Source of the DNA: Billgrantia sulfidoxydans
GTDB taxonomy: Bacteria; Pseudomonadota; Gammaproteobacteria; Pseudomonadales; Halomonadaceae
NCBI RefSeq assembly: GCF_017868775.1
Contig: NZ_CP053381.1
Coordinates: 620,001 to 684,000, forward strand
Length of the DNA: 64,000 bases
Reading direction: 5' to 3'
Below, piece after piece: positions 11,715 through 20,439 of this stretch. The position numbers and the translations under genes are program-made. The notes beneath the pieces were generated by a model. It saw only the letters and a list, made by a program, of their open reading frames with translations, was not told the DNA's origin and ran no database searches. Each line of letters opens with the position of its first letter. Position 1 is the stretch's first letter.

Positions 11715-14333
11715 ATGCTCGCCTACGTTCGTTCTCGTCTTGCCTGCTGGAGATCCCTCCAGGGTTTCGTGCTGGTGGCGATCCTCTCTGCCTCGTTGAC
11801 CGTCTTCGTCGGCGTTACCCTGGTCTCGTCGCTGCTCTATGAGAACATCCTGGCGCGCCAGGCCGAGCAGACCTCCGAGACCCTGGCCCGGCAGAGCTTC
11901 AACGCCATGCTGCAGGTGATGCGCCAGGGCTGGAGCCGCGATGAGATGGAAGCCTTCATCGACGAGACCAAGCGCGCCCATGCCGGCGCCGGCTATCGCT
12001 TCACCTTCTATCGCGGCGAGCGGGTCTCGGAGCGCTACGGGGTGATCGACCAGCCGCCCCTGGACATCGTCATTCGCTCCGCCCTCGAGACGGGCAACGA
12101 GCGGGTGTGGCGCGAGAACGGCACGGTGCGCTGGGTCATGCCGCTGGTGGCGCGGCCGGAGTGCCTCGCCTGCCACCAGAACGCGGCCACCGGCGACGTG
12201 CTGGGGGTGATCGACATCCAGCGCGACATGGCCCCGATCAGCCGCGAGATGCGCTTCAATTACCTGGCCCTGTTCATCGTCGCCGCGCTGTTGATTCTGC
12301 TGCTGGCGCTGGGCATGTCGAAGCTGTTCGCGGAGCGGATCCAGGTCACCCTCGACCAGTTCCGCGACCGCCTTGCCGCGGTCAACTCGGTCGAGGACTT
12401 CCGCAAGCTCGACGTCAGCGACACCCAGGTGCGCTTCCAGGAGCTCAACATCGCCATGCAGCAGGTCAATGCCCTGGTCGACCGGCTCAGGAACGTGGCG
12501 GTGGACAAGGATATCCTCGAGTTCGAGATTCGCCTGCTGAGCAAGTTCATCATCACCTCGGAGGTGGTGCGCGACTGGCGCGAGTTCATCAAGGAACTGC
12601 TGGCCGACATCAACACCATCATCCAGGCGCATACGCTGGTGACGATCTTCCAGGTGGAGGACGAGGGCTACGAGCTGGAGGTGTTCTGGTATCGCAAAGT
12701 GGCCCCCGAGACCCGCGAGACCTTCGAGGCGCTGCTTAGCCAGCTGCTGGAGCGCCGCCACGAGGACCCGCCCGCGGGCAGCATCCTCAAGGTCCTGCAC
12801 CATACCGTGATGACCAATGGCGAAGGCGAGCTGGCGGCGCAGCTGACACCCGAGGATATCCGCCTGCAGACCAAGTCGCTGCTGCTCGAGGCGCCGAAGA
12901 TCGGCGGCATCGTCGGCATCGGCGTGCAGTCGGACCTGGCCCAGGACCCGATCCGTCATATCGTCATCGACGGCATCCTGTCGACGCTGCTCAACCTGGT
13001 GGGCTCGGTCAAGGCGATCTACAAGTACACCAAGGATCTCGAGTACTACGCCACCCGCGATCCCCTGACCAGCCTGTACAACCAGCGCATCTTCAAGGAC
13101 ATGCTGGCCTACGAGGTGGGCCGGGCGACGCGCCACCAGGACCACTTCAGCCTGCTGATGCTCGATCTCGACAACTTCAAGACGGTCAACGACCGCCACG
13201 GTCACGCCTTCGGCGACCAGTTCCTGCACGCGGTGGCCGATACCCTGGCGCACTCGGTACGCCCCGGCGACTTCCTGGCGCGCTATGGCGGCGACGAGTT
13301 CACCGTGATCCTGCCCGAGACCGAGGAGCAGCAGGCCTACTCGGTGGCGCTGCGCATCGCCGACAAGCTGGCCGGCCAGGTGCTCACCGCGCCCGACGGC
13401 AGCGTGGTGCGGGCCACCACCTCGATCGGCATCGCCAGCTACCCCAACCACGCCGAGAACCCCCACGACCTGTTCCTGATGGCCGACAACATGATGTACA
13501 AGGCCAAGCGCCAGGGGAAGAACTGCGTGGCCCTGCCGGAACGGGAGGAGGTGGCGGAGGTGTTCCGCAAGGTGGGCGAGAAGAACCAGATGGTGCTCAG
13601 TGCGCTGGAGGAGCAGCGCATCGTGCCCTACTTCCAACCCATCGCCAACGTGGCCAGCGGCGAGGTGCATATCCACGAGCTGCTGATGCGCATCCAGCTC
13701 GACGACCGCCTGGTGCCGGCCGGCGAGTTCATCGATCTCGCCGAGAGCATCGGCGTGATCCACAAGATGGACTACCAACTGGTCGAGAAGGCCTTCGCCC
13801 AGGTTCGCGAGCAGCACTACGAGGGCATGCTGTTCATCAACCTCTCGCCCAAGTCGCTGATCGTAGGGGAGTTCATCGGCCACATCCATCAGCTGGCGAT
13901 CGACTACGACATCCTGCCGGAGCGCATCGTCTTCGAACTGACCGAGCGCGAGACGGTGAGCAACCTCAAGCTGCTGGAAAAGTTCGTGCACGACCTCAAG
14001 CTCGAGGGGTTCAACTTCGCCATCGACGACTTCGGCTCGGGCTACTCCTCGTTCCGCTACCTCAAGCAGTTCCCCATCGACGTGATCAAGATCGAAGGCG
14101 AGTTCATCCGCAACATGCTCGACGACGAGACCTACATGGCCTTCGTCAAGAGCATCGTCACCCTGGCCCAGAGCCTCGGCGTCAGCACCGTCGCCGAGTT
14201 CATCGAGGACGAGGCCGTGCTCGAGGCCGTGAGGGCGCTGGGCATCGACTTCGGCCAGGGCTACCACCTGGGCCGGCCGGGGCCGCGCTTCGTCGGCCGC
14301 CGCCAGGCGGAGCGCCTGCCCAGCGACTCCTAG
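11715..14333 (+). CDS. Membrane sensor with c-type heme motif, GGDEF and EAL domains
   Basis: This is a putative cyclic-di-GMP enzyme of 872 aa. Two membrane helices (about residues 16-38 and 182-202) bracket a periplasmic Tll0287/DUF3365-like domain that contains a CLACH heme-c motif (Cys150, Cys153, His154). A HAMP-like and GAF-like region follows. The GGDEF domain is intact (YGGDEF at about 525-529, with an RPGD inhibitory site five residues before it). The C-terminal EAL domain has ELL in place of EAL but keeps NLSPKS, ELTE, DDFGSGYSS and IKIE, so phosphodiesterase activity is plausible. An alternative start at 11634 adds 27 residues; the FNR-like box favours 11715. The stop overlaps the convergent mnmC stop. 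Confidence 0.85.
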   Translation: MLAYVRSRLACWRSLQGFVLVAILSASLTVFVGVTLVSSLLYENILARQAEQTSETLARQSFNAMLQVMRQGWSRDEMEAFIDETKRAHAGAGYRFTFYRGERVSERYGVIDQPPLDIVIRSALETGNERVWRENGTVRWVMPLVARPECLACHQNAATGDVLGVIDIQRDMAPISREMRFNYLALFIVAALLILLLALGMSKLFAERIQVTLDQFRDRLAAVNSVEDFRKLDVSDTQVRFQELNIAMQQVNALVDRLRNVAVDKDILEFEIRLLSKFIITSEVVRDWREFIKELLADINTIIQAHTLVTIFQVEDEGYELEVFWYRKVAPETRETFEALLSQLLERRHEDPPAGSILKVLHHTVMTNGEGELAAQLTPEDIRLQTKSLLLEAPKIGGIVGIGVQSDLAQDPIRHIVIDGILSTLLNLVGSVKAIYKYTKDLEYYATRDPLTSLYNQRIFKDMLAYEVGRATRHQDHFSLLMLDLDNFKTVNDRHGHAFGDQFLHAVADTLAHSVRPGDFLARYGGDEFTVILPETEEQQAYSVALRIADKLAGQVLTAPDGSVVRATTSIGIASYPNHAENPHDLFLMADNMMYKAKRQGKNCVALPEREEVAEVFRKVGEKNQMVLSALEEQRIVPYFQPIANVASGEVHIHELLMRIQLDDRLVPAGEFIDLAESIGVIHKMDYQLVEKAFAQVREQHYEGMLFINLSPKSLIVGEFIGHIHQLAIDYDILPERIVFELTERETVSNLKLLEKFVHDLKLEGFNFAIDDFGSGYSSFRYLKQFPIDVIKIEGEFIRNMLDDETYMAFVKSIVTLAQSLGVSTVAEFIEDEAVLEAVRALGIDFGQGYHLGRPGPRFVGRRQAERLPSDS

Positions 14334-16345
14334 CCGCCGCGCACGATGTCGCGAACGACCCGTCGCCCGGGGTGCAGGTGGTCCACCAGCGGCCACTCCA
14401 GCGGCAGCGGCTCGTCGCACATCCGCGAGGCGATCAGCTCGGCGCACAGCGGCGCACTGGCCATGCCGCGCGAGCCGTGGGCGGCGCTGATCCACAGCCC
14501 CGCGTGGTGCCTGCCGGGAGCGTCGGGTATGCGGGTGGCATCCTTGGCCAGTACGGCATAGTCCTCGCGCCAGGCCTCGGCGTCGGGCACCGGCCCGGCG
14601 TAGGGCGACTTGTCGGGGCTCGCTGCGCGAACGCCCACGCGCCCGGTGAGCCGCTCGGGCGCGAGCGCGGCGCCGGCCTCGCGCAGCGCCGCCACGAAAT
14701 GCGGCAGCCCGCGCTCGAGCTCTGCCAGGTTGGCGGCGTGGTCGGCCTCGCGCTCGGCCCGGTCGGTGTCGCCCGGGGCGAAGGTGGCGCCGAAGTTGAG
14801 CACGCCGTCCGCCGGCGGCGGCACGTAGCCGCCGGCACACACCACGCGGCCCAGCGCCGGGGCGCCCTCGGGCAGGGCCAGCTGGCTGACCTGGCCGCGC
14901 ACCGGCTGCAGCGGCAGCGCCGCCGTCTGGGCGAAGCGGGCGGCCTCGCCGGCGGCGGCGATCACCACCTGGTCGGCGTCAATGCGCTCGCCATCGGCCA
15001 GGGTCAGCGACCAGCCCGCCGCGTCGCCGTGCAGCGCCGTCACTTCCCCGCGGCGGAAGCTGACGCCGGGCGTCTGGGCCAGGCGCACGCACAGTTCCAG
15101 CGGCCTGACCCAGGCGGCGTCGGGATAATCCAGCGCCGGCGCCTCGAGCCGTATTCCCGCCGCGCGGCTGGCCGCCTCGGCGTCGAGGCCGCGCACCACG
15201 CTCTCAGGCAGCGAATGGTTGGCCAGGAAGCGCGCCTGGCGCTGTCGCTCCTTCTCGTCCAGGGCCAGCTGCAGCACGCCGCTGGGCCGCCACAGCGACT
15301 GATCCGGGTCGAGCTGGGCCAGCCAGCGCCGGCTGTGGAGCAGGCCGGCCAGGTAGGCCCGGCTCTGCAGGTTGGTCTCCACCGCGAGCTTGACGTAGAG
15401 CGCCCCCTGCAGGTGCGTGGCGCCCAGCTCGGCGCGGTCGAGGCGATCGATCAGGGTCACCTCGATGCCGCGCCGGGCCAGGGCGGCGGCGGTGCTGGCA
15501 CCGGCGATACCGGCGCCGATCACCGCCACGCGGCGCGGCGGGCGCGGCGCCGGCGGAGTGAACCAGGGCGTCTGTCCACGGCGGGTGTCGGCGGGCGGCG
15601 CGGCGATCTCGCCGGCCAGCATTTCGCGCTTGCGGCCGAAGCCCGGCACCTTGCGCCAGGCGAAGCCGGCCGCGGCCAGGCCGCGCTTGACCACCCCGGC
15701 GCAGGTGAAGGTGGCGAAGGTCGCCCCCGGCCGCGAACGGGCGGCCATGGCGGCGAACAGCTCGTTTTGCCACATCTCGGGATTCTTGGCCGGGGCGAAG
15801 CCGTCGAGGAACCAGGCATCCACCTGGCCTTCGAGCAGGGCGAGGCGCTTGGTGGCGTCGCCGAAGTGGAGGTCCAGCGTCACGCGCTCGTCGAGCCATA
15901 GCCGGTGCACGCCGGCCACCGGCTCGGGCCACTGGCTCACCAGCCGCTCGGCGCGCCGGGCCAGGTCGGGCCAGGCGGCCAGCGCCCGGGCCAGGTCGTC
16001 CCGGGTGAGCGGATAGCGCTCGGTGGAGACCAGGTGCAGCCGCGCGCCGGCCGGGGCGTGTGCGTCGAAGCAGGCCCAGGCGCAGAGCATGTTGAGTCCG
16101 GTGCCGAAGCCGGTCTCGCCGATGGTGAAGGGCCGTCGTTCGCGCCAGGCGGCCAGGCGCCGCGGCAGGTCGTTGCCGGCGAGAAAGACATGCTCGGTCT
16201 CGGCGCGGCCGTCGTGGCGCGAGAAGTAGACGTCGTCGAACTGCGTCGAGTGCGGCGCGTGCTCGCCGGTGTCGTCGCTCAGCCAGTCGAGGCGTGCGGG
16301 TTCGAGACCGGCCAGCGGCGGAAGGGAAGGATAGGACACTGACAT
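14330..16345 (-). CDS. mnmC: Bifunctional tRNA U34 modification enzyme MnmC
   Basis: MnmC completes mnm5s2U at the tRNA wobble position. The N-terminal methyltransferase (MnmC2, about residues 1-235) carries TEHVFLAGNDLPRR, GETGFGTGLNML and WFLDGFAPAKNPEMW. The C-terminal FAD oxidase (MnmC1) begins with VAVIGAGIAGASTAAALARRG and carries the late GVRAASPDKSPYAGPVPD motif. The start at 16345 (MSVSYPSLPPLAGL) gives 671 aa; 30 residues open upstream are not family-like. It converges on the GGDEF/EAL gene with a 4-bp overlap of stop codons. Confidence 0.95.
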   Translation of the reverse strand: MSVSYPSLPPLAGLEPARLDWLSDDTGEHAPHSTQFDDVYFSRHDGRAETEHVFLAGNDLPRRLAAWRERRPFTIGETGFGTGLNMLCAWACFDAHAPAGARLHLVSTERYPLTRDDLARALAAWPDLARRAERLVSQWPEPVAGVHRLWLDERVTLDLHFGDATKRLALLEGQVDAWFLDGFAPAKNPEMWQNELFAAMAARSRPGATFATFTCAGVVKRGLAAAGFAWRKVPGFGRKREMLAGEIAAPPADTRRGQTPWFTPPAPRPPRRVAVIGAGIAGASTAAALARRGIEVTLIDRLDRAELGATHLQGALYVKLAVETNLQSRAYLAGLLHSRRWLAQLDPDQSLWRPSGVLQLALDEKERQRQARFLANHSLPESVVRGLDAEAASRAAGIRLEAPALDYPDAAWVRPLELCVRLAQTPGVSFRRGEVTALHGDAAGWSLTLADGERIDADQVVIAAAGEAARFAQTAALPLQPVRGQVSQLALPEGAPALGRVVCAGGYVPPPADGVLNFGATFAPGDTDRAEREADHAANLAELERGLPHFVAALREAGAALAPERLTGRVGVRAASPDKSPYAGPVPDAEAWREDYAVLAKDATRIPDAPGRHHAGLWISAAHGSRGMASAPLCAELIASRMCDEPLPLEWPLVDHLHPGRRVVRDIVRGG

Positions 16346-16440
16346 CTCCACGAACGGTAAGCTGCTCAAAAAATGATCGATGGCGCCGTGACGGCATGGC
16401 ATGGTGGATCTCGACGACCATCCGCGGCGTTTCAACAGCG

Positions 16441-16478
16441 TTATCCACAGAAGCTGTGAGCAAAACCTCTGTGGATAA
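16441..16478. promoter_or_regulatory. Inverted pair of consensus DnaA boxes
   Basis: TTATCCACA (16441-16449) and its reverse complement TGTGGATAA (16470-16478) are both perfect DnaA boxes, 20 bp apart and facing each other. They lie in the intergenic gap between yciI (3' end) and mnmC (5' end). The repeats can also pair as an 11-bp hairpin, so a termination role for yciI cannot be excluded. Confidence 0.65.
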
Positions 16479-16521
16479 ACGTTCCCGTCGGGGAGGTGTT
16501 GCGGGAGTTGTTATTCGGCCT

Positions 16522-16821
16522 TCACGGCAGCACTTTCTTGAACGGCTTCACCGTCGCCTTGGCGTAGACCCCGGCGATCATGTAGGGGTCGGCGTCGGCC
16601 CAGGCCCGGGCGGTCTCGAGGCTGTCGAACTCGGCCACCACCAAGCTGCCGCTGAAGCCGGCATCGCCGGGGTTCTCGGCATCCACCGCGGGGTGCGGGC
16701 CGGCCAGCACCAGGCGGCCCTCGTCCCGCAGCTTCTCCAGGCGGGCCAAATGGTCGGGGCGGGCGGCCAGGCGGCGCTCCAGGCTGTTCTTCACGTCTTC
16801 ACTGATGATTGCGTACAGCAT
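16522..16821 (-). CDS. yciI: YciI family protein
   Basis: This is a 99-aa dimeric alpha-beta barrel protein of the YciI family, related to muconolactone isomerase-like folds; its substrate is unknown. Family features are the [18 protein letters not shown] start, the conserved [11 protein letters not shown] helix, [10 protein letters not shown], and a late [12 protein letters not shown] segment carrying the conserved Asp-Pro-Tyr. It is divergent from the RNase AM gene, and the pair shares the 16822-16936 spacer. In enterics yciI lies in the same broader yci neighbourhood. Confidence 0.9.
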   Translation of the reverse strand: MLYAIISEDVKNSLERRLAARPDHLARLEKLRDEGRLVLAGPHPAVDAENPGDAGFSGSLVVAEFDSLETARAWADADPYMIAGVYAKATVKPFKKVLP

Positions 16822-16936
16822 CGCAGCGTTTCCTCTGGCAAGCGCGGTATCTCCGCAGACTCAAAGCGTGCGTTGACCGACCGTCGCCGGGCGCGCACCA
16901 TGGGCCATCATTTTGACAAAGTTGCCTGCCTGCGTC

Positions 16937-17866
16937 ATGCCACAGCCCTCCCTGCCCGCGCGCTTCGAAGGCGATTCCGCTCCCCTGGGGGTCGATCTCC
17001 ACATGCACTCCACCGCCTCGGACGGTGCCCTGGCGCCCGCCGAGGTCGTGGCCCTGTGTGCCGCGCGCGGGGTGAGGCTGATGGCGCTGACCGATCACGA
17101 CACCGTGGCCGGCGTGGCCGAGGCCGGCGAGGCGGCCATCCGCCTGGGTGTGAGCCTGCTGCCGGCGACGGAGCTCTCGACCCGCTGGCACGGGGTCGGC
17201 ATCCACGTGGTGGGGTTGCTGCCGCAGGGGGCCCGCGGGGCGCTCGCCGAGGGGCTCGAAGCCCAGGCCCGGGCGCGGGAGGCCCGCGCCGAGGAGATCG
17301 CCGGGCGCATGGAGAAGCTCGGGCTCGACGACGCCCTGGCCCGAGCCCGCGAGCAGGCCGGCCCCCATCGCCCCCTGGGGCGGCCGGACTTCGCCCGGGC
17401 GCTGGTGGCGGCGGGGCTGGTGCCCGACATGGCCACGGCGTTCCGCAAGCATCTCGGCAGCGGCAAGGCGGGCGACGTCAAGGCGCACTGGCCGGCCCTG
17501 GCCGAAGTGGTGGGCTGGGTGGTCGAGGCGGGCGGCGTGGCGGTGCTGGCGCATCCCCTGCGCTACGGGCTGACCCGACGCAAGCGCGGGCAGCTGCTGG
17601 ACGACTTCATCGCCGCCGGCGGCCAGGCCGCCGAGCTGGTCAGCGGCTTCCAGAACGCCGACGTGACCCGCGACCTGGCCCGCCAGCTCGACGAGCGGGC
17701 GCTGCATGCCTCGCTCGGCAGCGACTTCCACTTCCCCGGCGGTCACCTGGCGCCGGGCAGCATGAGCCCGCCACCGCGCACCGCCGTGCCGCCGGTGTGG
17801 ACCCATCCGCTGCTGGCCGGTGTCGTCGCGGCGGGCTGCGACGCGTCCGCCTCCGGCGCGCTATAG
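16937..17866 (+). CDS. rnm: PHP-domain RNase AM / 3',5'-nucleotide phosphatase (YciV/TrpH type)
   Basis: This is a PHP-family metallophosphoesterase of about 309 aa. The enterobacterial homologue (RNase AM, formerly YciV or TrpH) removes nucleotides from 5' RNA ends and hydrolyses 3',5'-bisphosphates. Metal ligands are visible in DLHMHSTASDG and TDHDT near the N-terminus, with further histidines in VLAHPLRY and GSDFHFPGGH. The ATG at 16937 is chosen over a TTG at 16913; neither has a strong ribosome site. yciO follows 37 bp later, as in E. coli. Confidence 0.9.
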   Translation: MPQPSLPARFEGDSAPLGVDLHMHSTASDGALAPAEVVALCAARGVRLMALTDHDTVAGVAEAGEAAIRLGVSLLPATELSTRWHGVGIHVVGLLPQGARGALAEGLEAQARAREARAEEIAGRMEKLGLDDALARAREQAGPHRPLGRPDFARALVAAGLVPDMATAFRKHLGSGKAGDVKAHWPALAEVVGWVVEAGGVAVLAHPLRYGLTRRKRGQLLDDFIAAGGQAAELVSGFQNADVTRDLARQLDERALHASLGSDFHFPGGHLAPGSMSPPPRTAVPPVWTHPLLAGVVAAGCDASASGAL

Positions 17867-17903
17867 TGGGCGGCATGCATCCAACACGACAGGGAGCCCG
17901 TGC

Positions 17904-18527
17904 ATGAGTCAGTTCTTCCAGATTCACCCGGAAAACCCGCAGAAGCGGCTGATCGACCAGGCGGTGCAGATCGTGCGCCAGGGCGGGGTGGTTGCCTACC
18001 CCACCGACTCCGGCTATGCCCTGGGCTGCCATCTGGGGGACAAGAAGGCGATCGAGAAGATCAAGTGGCTGCGTTCGCTGGACGACAAGCACAACTTCAC
18101 CCTGGTGTGCTCCGACCTCTCCGACATCGGCACCTACGCCAAGGTCGACAACAGCGTGTTCCGCCTGCTCAAGGCCAACACCCCGGGCGCCTACACCTTC
18201 ATCCTCAACGCCACCTCTGAGGTGCCACGCCTGCTGCTGCACCCCAAGCGGCGCTCCATCGGCGTGCGCGTGCCCGATCATCGCATCACCCACGCCCTGC
18301 TCGAGGCCCTGGGCGAACCGCTGATGAGCGTGACCCTGATCCCGGTGGGTGAAGCGCTGCCGATGACCGATGCGGAGGAGATCCGCGAGCGCTACGGCGC
18401 CCACCTGGACCTGATCATCGACGGCGGCGCCTGCCACCTGGAGGCCACCAGCGTGATCGACCTGCGCGAGCTGCCGCCGACCGTCGTGCGCGAGGGGCGC
18501 GGCGACCTGGCGCCGTTCCAGGCATAG
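17904..18527 (+). CDS. yciO: YciO, Sua5/YciO/YrdC family protein
   Basis: This 207-aa protein belongs to the YrdC-fold family, whose better known members make threonylcarbamoyl-AMP for tRNA t6A; YciO itself has no settled role. Features are the GGVVAYPTDSGYALGC nucleotide-binding start, the KHNFTLVCSDLSDI segment and the KRRSIGVRVPDH loop. The start at 17904 (MSQFFQIHPENPQKRL) is family-like; the upstream extension is a shadow. It is probably co-transcribed with the RNase AM gene. Confidence 0.93.
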   Translation: MSQFFQIHPENPQKRLIDQAVQIVRQGGVVAYPTDSGYALGCHLGDKKAIEKIKWLRSLDDKHNFTLVCSDLSDIGTYAKVDNSVFRLLKANTPGAYTFILNATSEVPRLLLHPKRRSIGVRVPDHRITHALLEALGEPLMSVTLIPVGEALPMTDAEEIRERYGAHLDLIIDGGACHLEATSVIDLRELPPTVVREGRGDLAPFQA

Positions 18528-18537
18528 CCTGGGCGAA

Positions 18538-19434
18538 TCACTCGTCCGACCCCGGTTCGCCGTAGCGTCCTGCGGCGGCGAGGCGAGGGTCCGCCGAGGT
18601 CTCATCGAGCCAGGTGCCGCACAGTAGGCAGTAGCGGGCGCGCCGCTCATGCTTGTCATGACCGCAGCCGGGGCAGGCCTCGTCGGAGTAGCGCTCTTCG
18701 CGGATGGCGCGGATCACCTGCGCCGAGAACACCCCGGTGGGCACCGCAATGATCGAGTAGCCGATCAGCATCAGCATGACGGTGATCGCCTTGCCCAGCG
18801 AGGTCATCGGCACGATATCGCCATAGCCCACCGTGGTCAGGCTGACGATGGCCCAGTAGATCGACATCGGGATGCTGGTGAAGCCCGCCTCGGGCGATTC
18901 GATGGTGTACATCACGGCGGCGAAGATCGTCACCACCATGAAAATGCTGAAGAAGAACAGGATGATCTGACGTACGCTGCGCCGGAGGGCATCCAGCAGC
19001 AGGCGGCTCTCGCTGACGAACTGCATCAGGCGCAGCACGCGGAAGATCCGCAGCACCCGCAGCAGGCGCACGATCACCAGCGTTTCCCAGCTGCCGGGCA
19101 GGATCAGCATCAGCCAGGTGGGCAGCACGGCGAGCACGTCGACGATGCCGTAGAAGCTGCGCAGATAGCGCCAGGGTTTCTCAAGGCAGTAGACGCGCAG
19201 CGCCAGCTCGACGGTGAAGATCAGCGTGAAGCCCCACTCCAGCCAGTAGAACCACTCCCCATAGGCGGCTTCCCAGGCGGCGATGCTGTCCAGGAGCACG
19301 ATCGCCACGCTGGCCAGGATCACCGCGATCAGGGCGATGTCGAAGCCCTTGGCCAGCGGCGTGTCGGATTCGAAGATGATCTGGAACAGCCGGGTGCGTA
19401 CCCCGTCGCCACCCGGCCGAAACGGCTCGCTCAT
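18538..19434 (-). CDS. Voltage-gated-type potassium channel with C-terminal Cys4 motif
   Basis: This is a six-helix ion channel of 298 aa. An arginine-rich S4 segment (VIVRLLRVLRIFRVLRL) suggests a voltage sensor. A pore loop carries the K+ selectivity filter TTVGYGD. The cytoplasmic tail ends in CPGCG with a second CLLCG about 16 residues later, a possible zinc ribbon. The start at 19434 has AAAGGA just upstream; the much longer frame reading across 20280 is a shadow of the CYTH gene. The CYTH gene on the same strand ends 34 bp before it. Confidence 0.9.
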   Translation of the reverse strand: MSEPFRPGGDGVRTRLFQIIFESDTPLAKGFDIALIAVILASVAIVLLDSIAAWEAAYGEWFYWLEWGFTLIFTVELALRVYCLEKPWRYLRSFYGIVDVLAVLPTWLMLILPGSWETLVIVRLLRVLRIFRVLRLMQFVSESRLLLDALRRSVRQIILFFFSIFMVVTIFAAVMYTIESPEAGFTSIPMSIYWAIVSLTTVGYGDIVPMTSLGKAITVMLMLIGYSIIAVPTGVFSAQVIRAIREERYSDEACPGCGHDKHERRARYCLLCGTWLDETSADPRLAAAGRYGEPGSDE

Positions 19435-19468
19435 TCCTTTGCTCCCTGAAGCGGTTCTGTTGGGGCGC

Positions 19469-20311
19469 CTAAGGTGCCAGGCGATGCGCCAGGCGCACGG
19501 CCACGCGGCCGAAATCCACGTCGAGCCAATCGCGCCGCTGCAGCCTGGCGGCGAGGGTGCCGGCGTCGCCGTCACCGTCGGCGGCAATCGCCAGCAGCGC
19601 CTGCCTGGCCGTGGCCTTCCACTCATCGTCGCCGGTATCGGTCCAGGCATCCAGGGCCAGCAATGCACGCCGCAGCCGCTCGCCATCAGCCGAGCCTTGC
19701 GGCAGCGTCCAGCGGCCGCTGAGCAGGGCACTGCCGCGAACGGCCTTGCTGGCCTCGGCGGGGCGCAGGGGGACCGTCTCGGCGAAGGCCAGCGCCAGGC
19801 TCCACAGCGCCTGCGGGTCGCCATCCTTGAGTTCCAGCTCCAGTTCGTGGATCGGCACGCGGCGGCCGGCGGCACGAATCTCGCCCTGGTCCAGCGCCAC
19901 CTCGATGCTGGCCTCGGCCAGCTCCAGGCGCCAGGCCCGGCGCTCGAAGTCGGTGGAGAAGCGCGGCTCGAGCCGTGCCAGTACCTCTTCTCCCAGCGCG
20001 GCCACGGGGGGCAGGGCGGCAAGCCCGGCGCGGTCGAGGCTGCCCGACGCCACCGGCCACTCCCACTCGCGCCGCCGGCTGAAGCCGCCGCTGCCCTCAC
20101 CGCTGGTCTTGAGCGTCTGCACCCAGCGCTCGTCACGGCGACGCAGGCGCAGCGCCATGCGTGCGGCCTCGAGGTCGCCTTCGGGCGTGTCGAAGTAGGT
20201 GTTCGCCAGGCGCTGGGCCTCGTCCACTCCGCCGCGCAGGAAGGGGTGCTGCAGCAGGCGTTCCGGCCCCGTTTCGCCAAGGGCCAGTTTCATCTCGATC
20301 TCTTCGCTCAT
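19469..20311 (-). CDS. CYTH-domain inorganic triphosphatase-like protein
   Basis: This 280-aa CYTH (triphosphate tunnel) protein opens with EEIEMKLAL, the ExExK signature that binds metal and triphosphate. It has later tunnel residues in ALRLRRRDERWVQTLKT and the ELELELKDGD strand. It resembles E. coli YgiF, an inorganic triphosphatase, but lacks most of the C-terminal CHAD domain of that 433-aa protein. It is divergent from the phosphate permease pair, so a role in polyphosphate or phosphate metabolism is plausible but inferred. Confidence 0.85.
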   Translation of the reverse strand: MSEEIEMKLALGETGPERLLQHPFLRGGVDEAQRLANTYFDTPEGDLEAARMALRLRRRDERWVQTLKTSGEGSGGFSRRREWEWPVASGSLDRAGLAALPPVAALGEEVLARLEPRFSTDFERRAWRLELAEASIEVALDQGEIRAAGRRVPIHELELELKDGDPQALWSLALAFAETVPLRPAEASKAVRGSALLSGRWTLPQGSADGERLRRALLALDAWTDTGDDEWKATARQALLAIAADGDGDAGTLAARLQRRDWLDVDFGRVAVRLAHRLAP

Positions 20312-20376
20312 GCCTCTTCCTGCTATATGACTGGTGTGAGTACGTGTCAGGAACTATCGTGGGATCAAATATTTCG

Positions 20377-20406
20377 ATGACGTGACAGGGTGCCATTCTT
20401 TATACT
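20377..20406 (+). promoter_or_regulatory. Candidate sigma-70 promoter of the pit pair
   Basis: A TATACT -10 (20401-20406) lies 18 bp after an ATGACG -35-like element (20377-20382), about 30 bp before the start of the PhoU-like gene. No convincing PhoB box was seen. Confidence 0.4.
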
Positions 20407-20439
20407 GGCGCCGCCATTCCACAAGCGCATTAAAACGCC

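Noticed and set aside
11604..14840. Very long minus-strand frame (1078 codons) opposite the GGDEF/EAL gene
   Set aside because: It is the antisense shadow of a high-GC gene; it lacks any family motif and extends across the convergent mnmC end.
20345..20395. PhoB box upstream of the pit pair
   Set aside because: TGTCAG and GTGACA elements occur but are not spaced or oriented as an 11-bp direct repeat.
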